Shown in pieces: positions 5,460 to 5,633 of a stretch of DNA of 5,633 nt. Made by a program: the position numbers and the translations under genes. The notes beneath the pieces are model-generated. The model saw only the letters and a program-made list of their open reading frames with translations, made no database searches and was not told the origin of the DNA. This DNA comes from Propionibacteriaceae bacterium (GTDB lineage: Bacteria > Actinomycetota > Actinomycetes > Propionibacteriales > Propionibacteriaceae): contig PMBM01000095.1 in the NCBI GenBank assembly GCA_003153855.1, positions 249 through 5,881 on the forward strand, read 5' to 3'. Position 1 is the stretch's first letter. Each line of letters opens with the position of its first letter.

Positions 5460-5496
5460 ACGTACCTCGTAATGTGGCGGCATGGAACAGGTACGT
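5460..5496. repeat. Inverted repeat flanking the start of the aldo/keto reductase gene
   Basis: ACGTACCT (5460-5467) and AGGTACGT (5489-5496) form perfect 8-bp arms with 21 nt between them, centred near 5478. The -10 box and start codon lie between the arms. If transcription begins at the ATG, the left arm is not transcribed, so any function would be as paired DNA half-sites. The right arm lies within codons 3-5, so chance is a real alternative. Confidence 0.3.
5470..5475 (+). promoter_or_regulatory. -10 box of a leaderless promoter for the aldo/keto reductase gene
   Basis: TAATGT fits TANNNT well and ends exactly 6 nt before the ATG at 5482, so transcription should begin at the A of the start codon. 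No Shine-Dalgarno is present in the 23-bp gap. The spacing is identical to that of the preceding lipoprotein gene. The -35 at 17-nt spacing (CGCCGG) is poor. Confidence 0.7.
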
Positions 5497-5633
5497 CTCG
5501 GTCAGTCAGGTCTTCGCGTCTCTCGGCTCGCGCTGGGATGCATGAGCTACGGCGACGCCAGCCGTGGAGGCCACCCGTGGGTGCTCACCGAGGAGGAGTC
5601 GCAGGGCTTCTTCATGCAGGCGGTCGAGCTGGG
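5482..5633 (+). CDS. Aldo/keto reductase, YajO-like (N-terminal part; continues past window)
   Basis: Fifty codons and two bases are visible before the window ends. The sequence opens with MEQVRLGQSGLRVSRLALGC (1-20), the classic first strand and turn of the aldo/keto reductase barrel, followed by MSYGDASRGGHPWVL (21-35) and an acidic helix that starts EEES. The combination of a GCM-[ST]-[YF]-G segment with RG-x-H-x-W-x-L resembles E. coli YajO and its actinobacterial relatives. Enzymes of this superfamily reduce aldehydes or ketones with NADPH in the cytosol. The catalytic Asp, Tyr, Lys and His lie beyond the edge, so activity and substrate cannot be judged. The ATG at 5482 fits the family start and has a leaderless-type TAATGT box 6 nt upstream. 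Family membership is secure; the YajO-like subgroup is less so. Confidence 0.92.
   Translation, partial: MEQVRLGQSGLRVSRLALGCMSYGDASRGGHPWVLTEEESQGFFMQAVEL

Noticed and set aside
4856..5461. A 201-codon minus-strand frame opposite the lipoprotein gene
   Set aside because: It is Arg-rich and lacks a domain, and it conflicts with a plus-strand frame that has a clear lipobox and a leaderless promoter.
1..5633. CRISPR arrays, tRNA genes, insertion sequences, attachment sites
   Set aside because: No regular spaced repeats, cloverleaf, transposase or long terminal repeats were seen on either strand.

Overview
The window looks like chromosome from a high-GC actinobacterium. Coding bias is strongly G/C at third positions, GTG starts are used, Shine-Dalgarno-led and apparently leaderless genes are mixed, and the ABC, HNH and VOC proteins resemble actinobacterial families. 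A Nocardioides/Aeromicrobium-like source is possible, but this is only an impression. I see no mobile element, CRISPR array, tRNA or rRNA.

Layout: two blocks point away from a 301-bp divergent gap (4122-4422). The left block is on the minus strand and is transcribed leftward: a VOC/glyoxalase-fold protein (4121-3684), a 190-bp gap with promoter, operator-like and hairpin signals, then two ABC exporter half-transporters. The first (3493-1634) is complete. The second (1637 to the window edge) starts on a GTGA overlap with the first and is cut off just after its Walker B motif. The pair should form a heterodimeric type IV (ABCB-like) exporter.

The right block is on the plus strand: a small HNH endonuclease-like protein (4423-4869), a predicted lipoprotein of unknown function (4919-5458), and the first 50 codons of a YajO-like aldo/keto reductase (5482 to the window edge). 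The lipoprotein and the reductase each have a TANNNT box exactly 6 nt before the start codon and no Shine-Dalgarno, the usual sign of leaderless transcripts. They are therefore probably separate transcription units despite short gaps.

Functionally, only the two ABC genes clearly work together. The VOC gene upstream is on the same strand, but no sequence evidence ties it to the exporter. I found no convincing new multi-gene system. The points most worth a second look are Asp at the catalytic-Glu position in both ABC subunits, the GAAA-loop hairpin at the predicted 5' end of the ABC transcript, the paired leaderless promoters with nearby inverted repeats, and the unrecognised four-cysteine lipoprotein.
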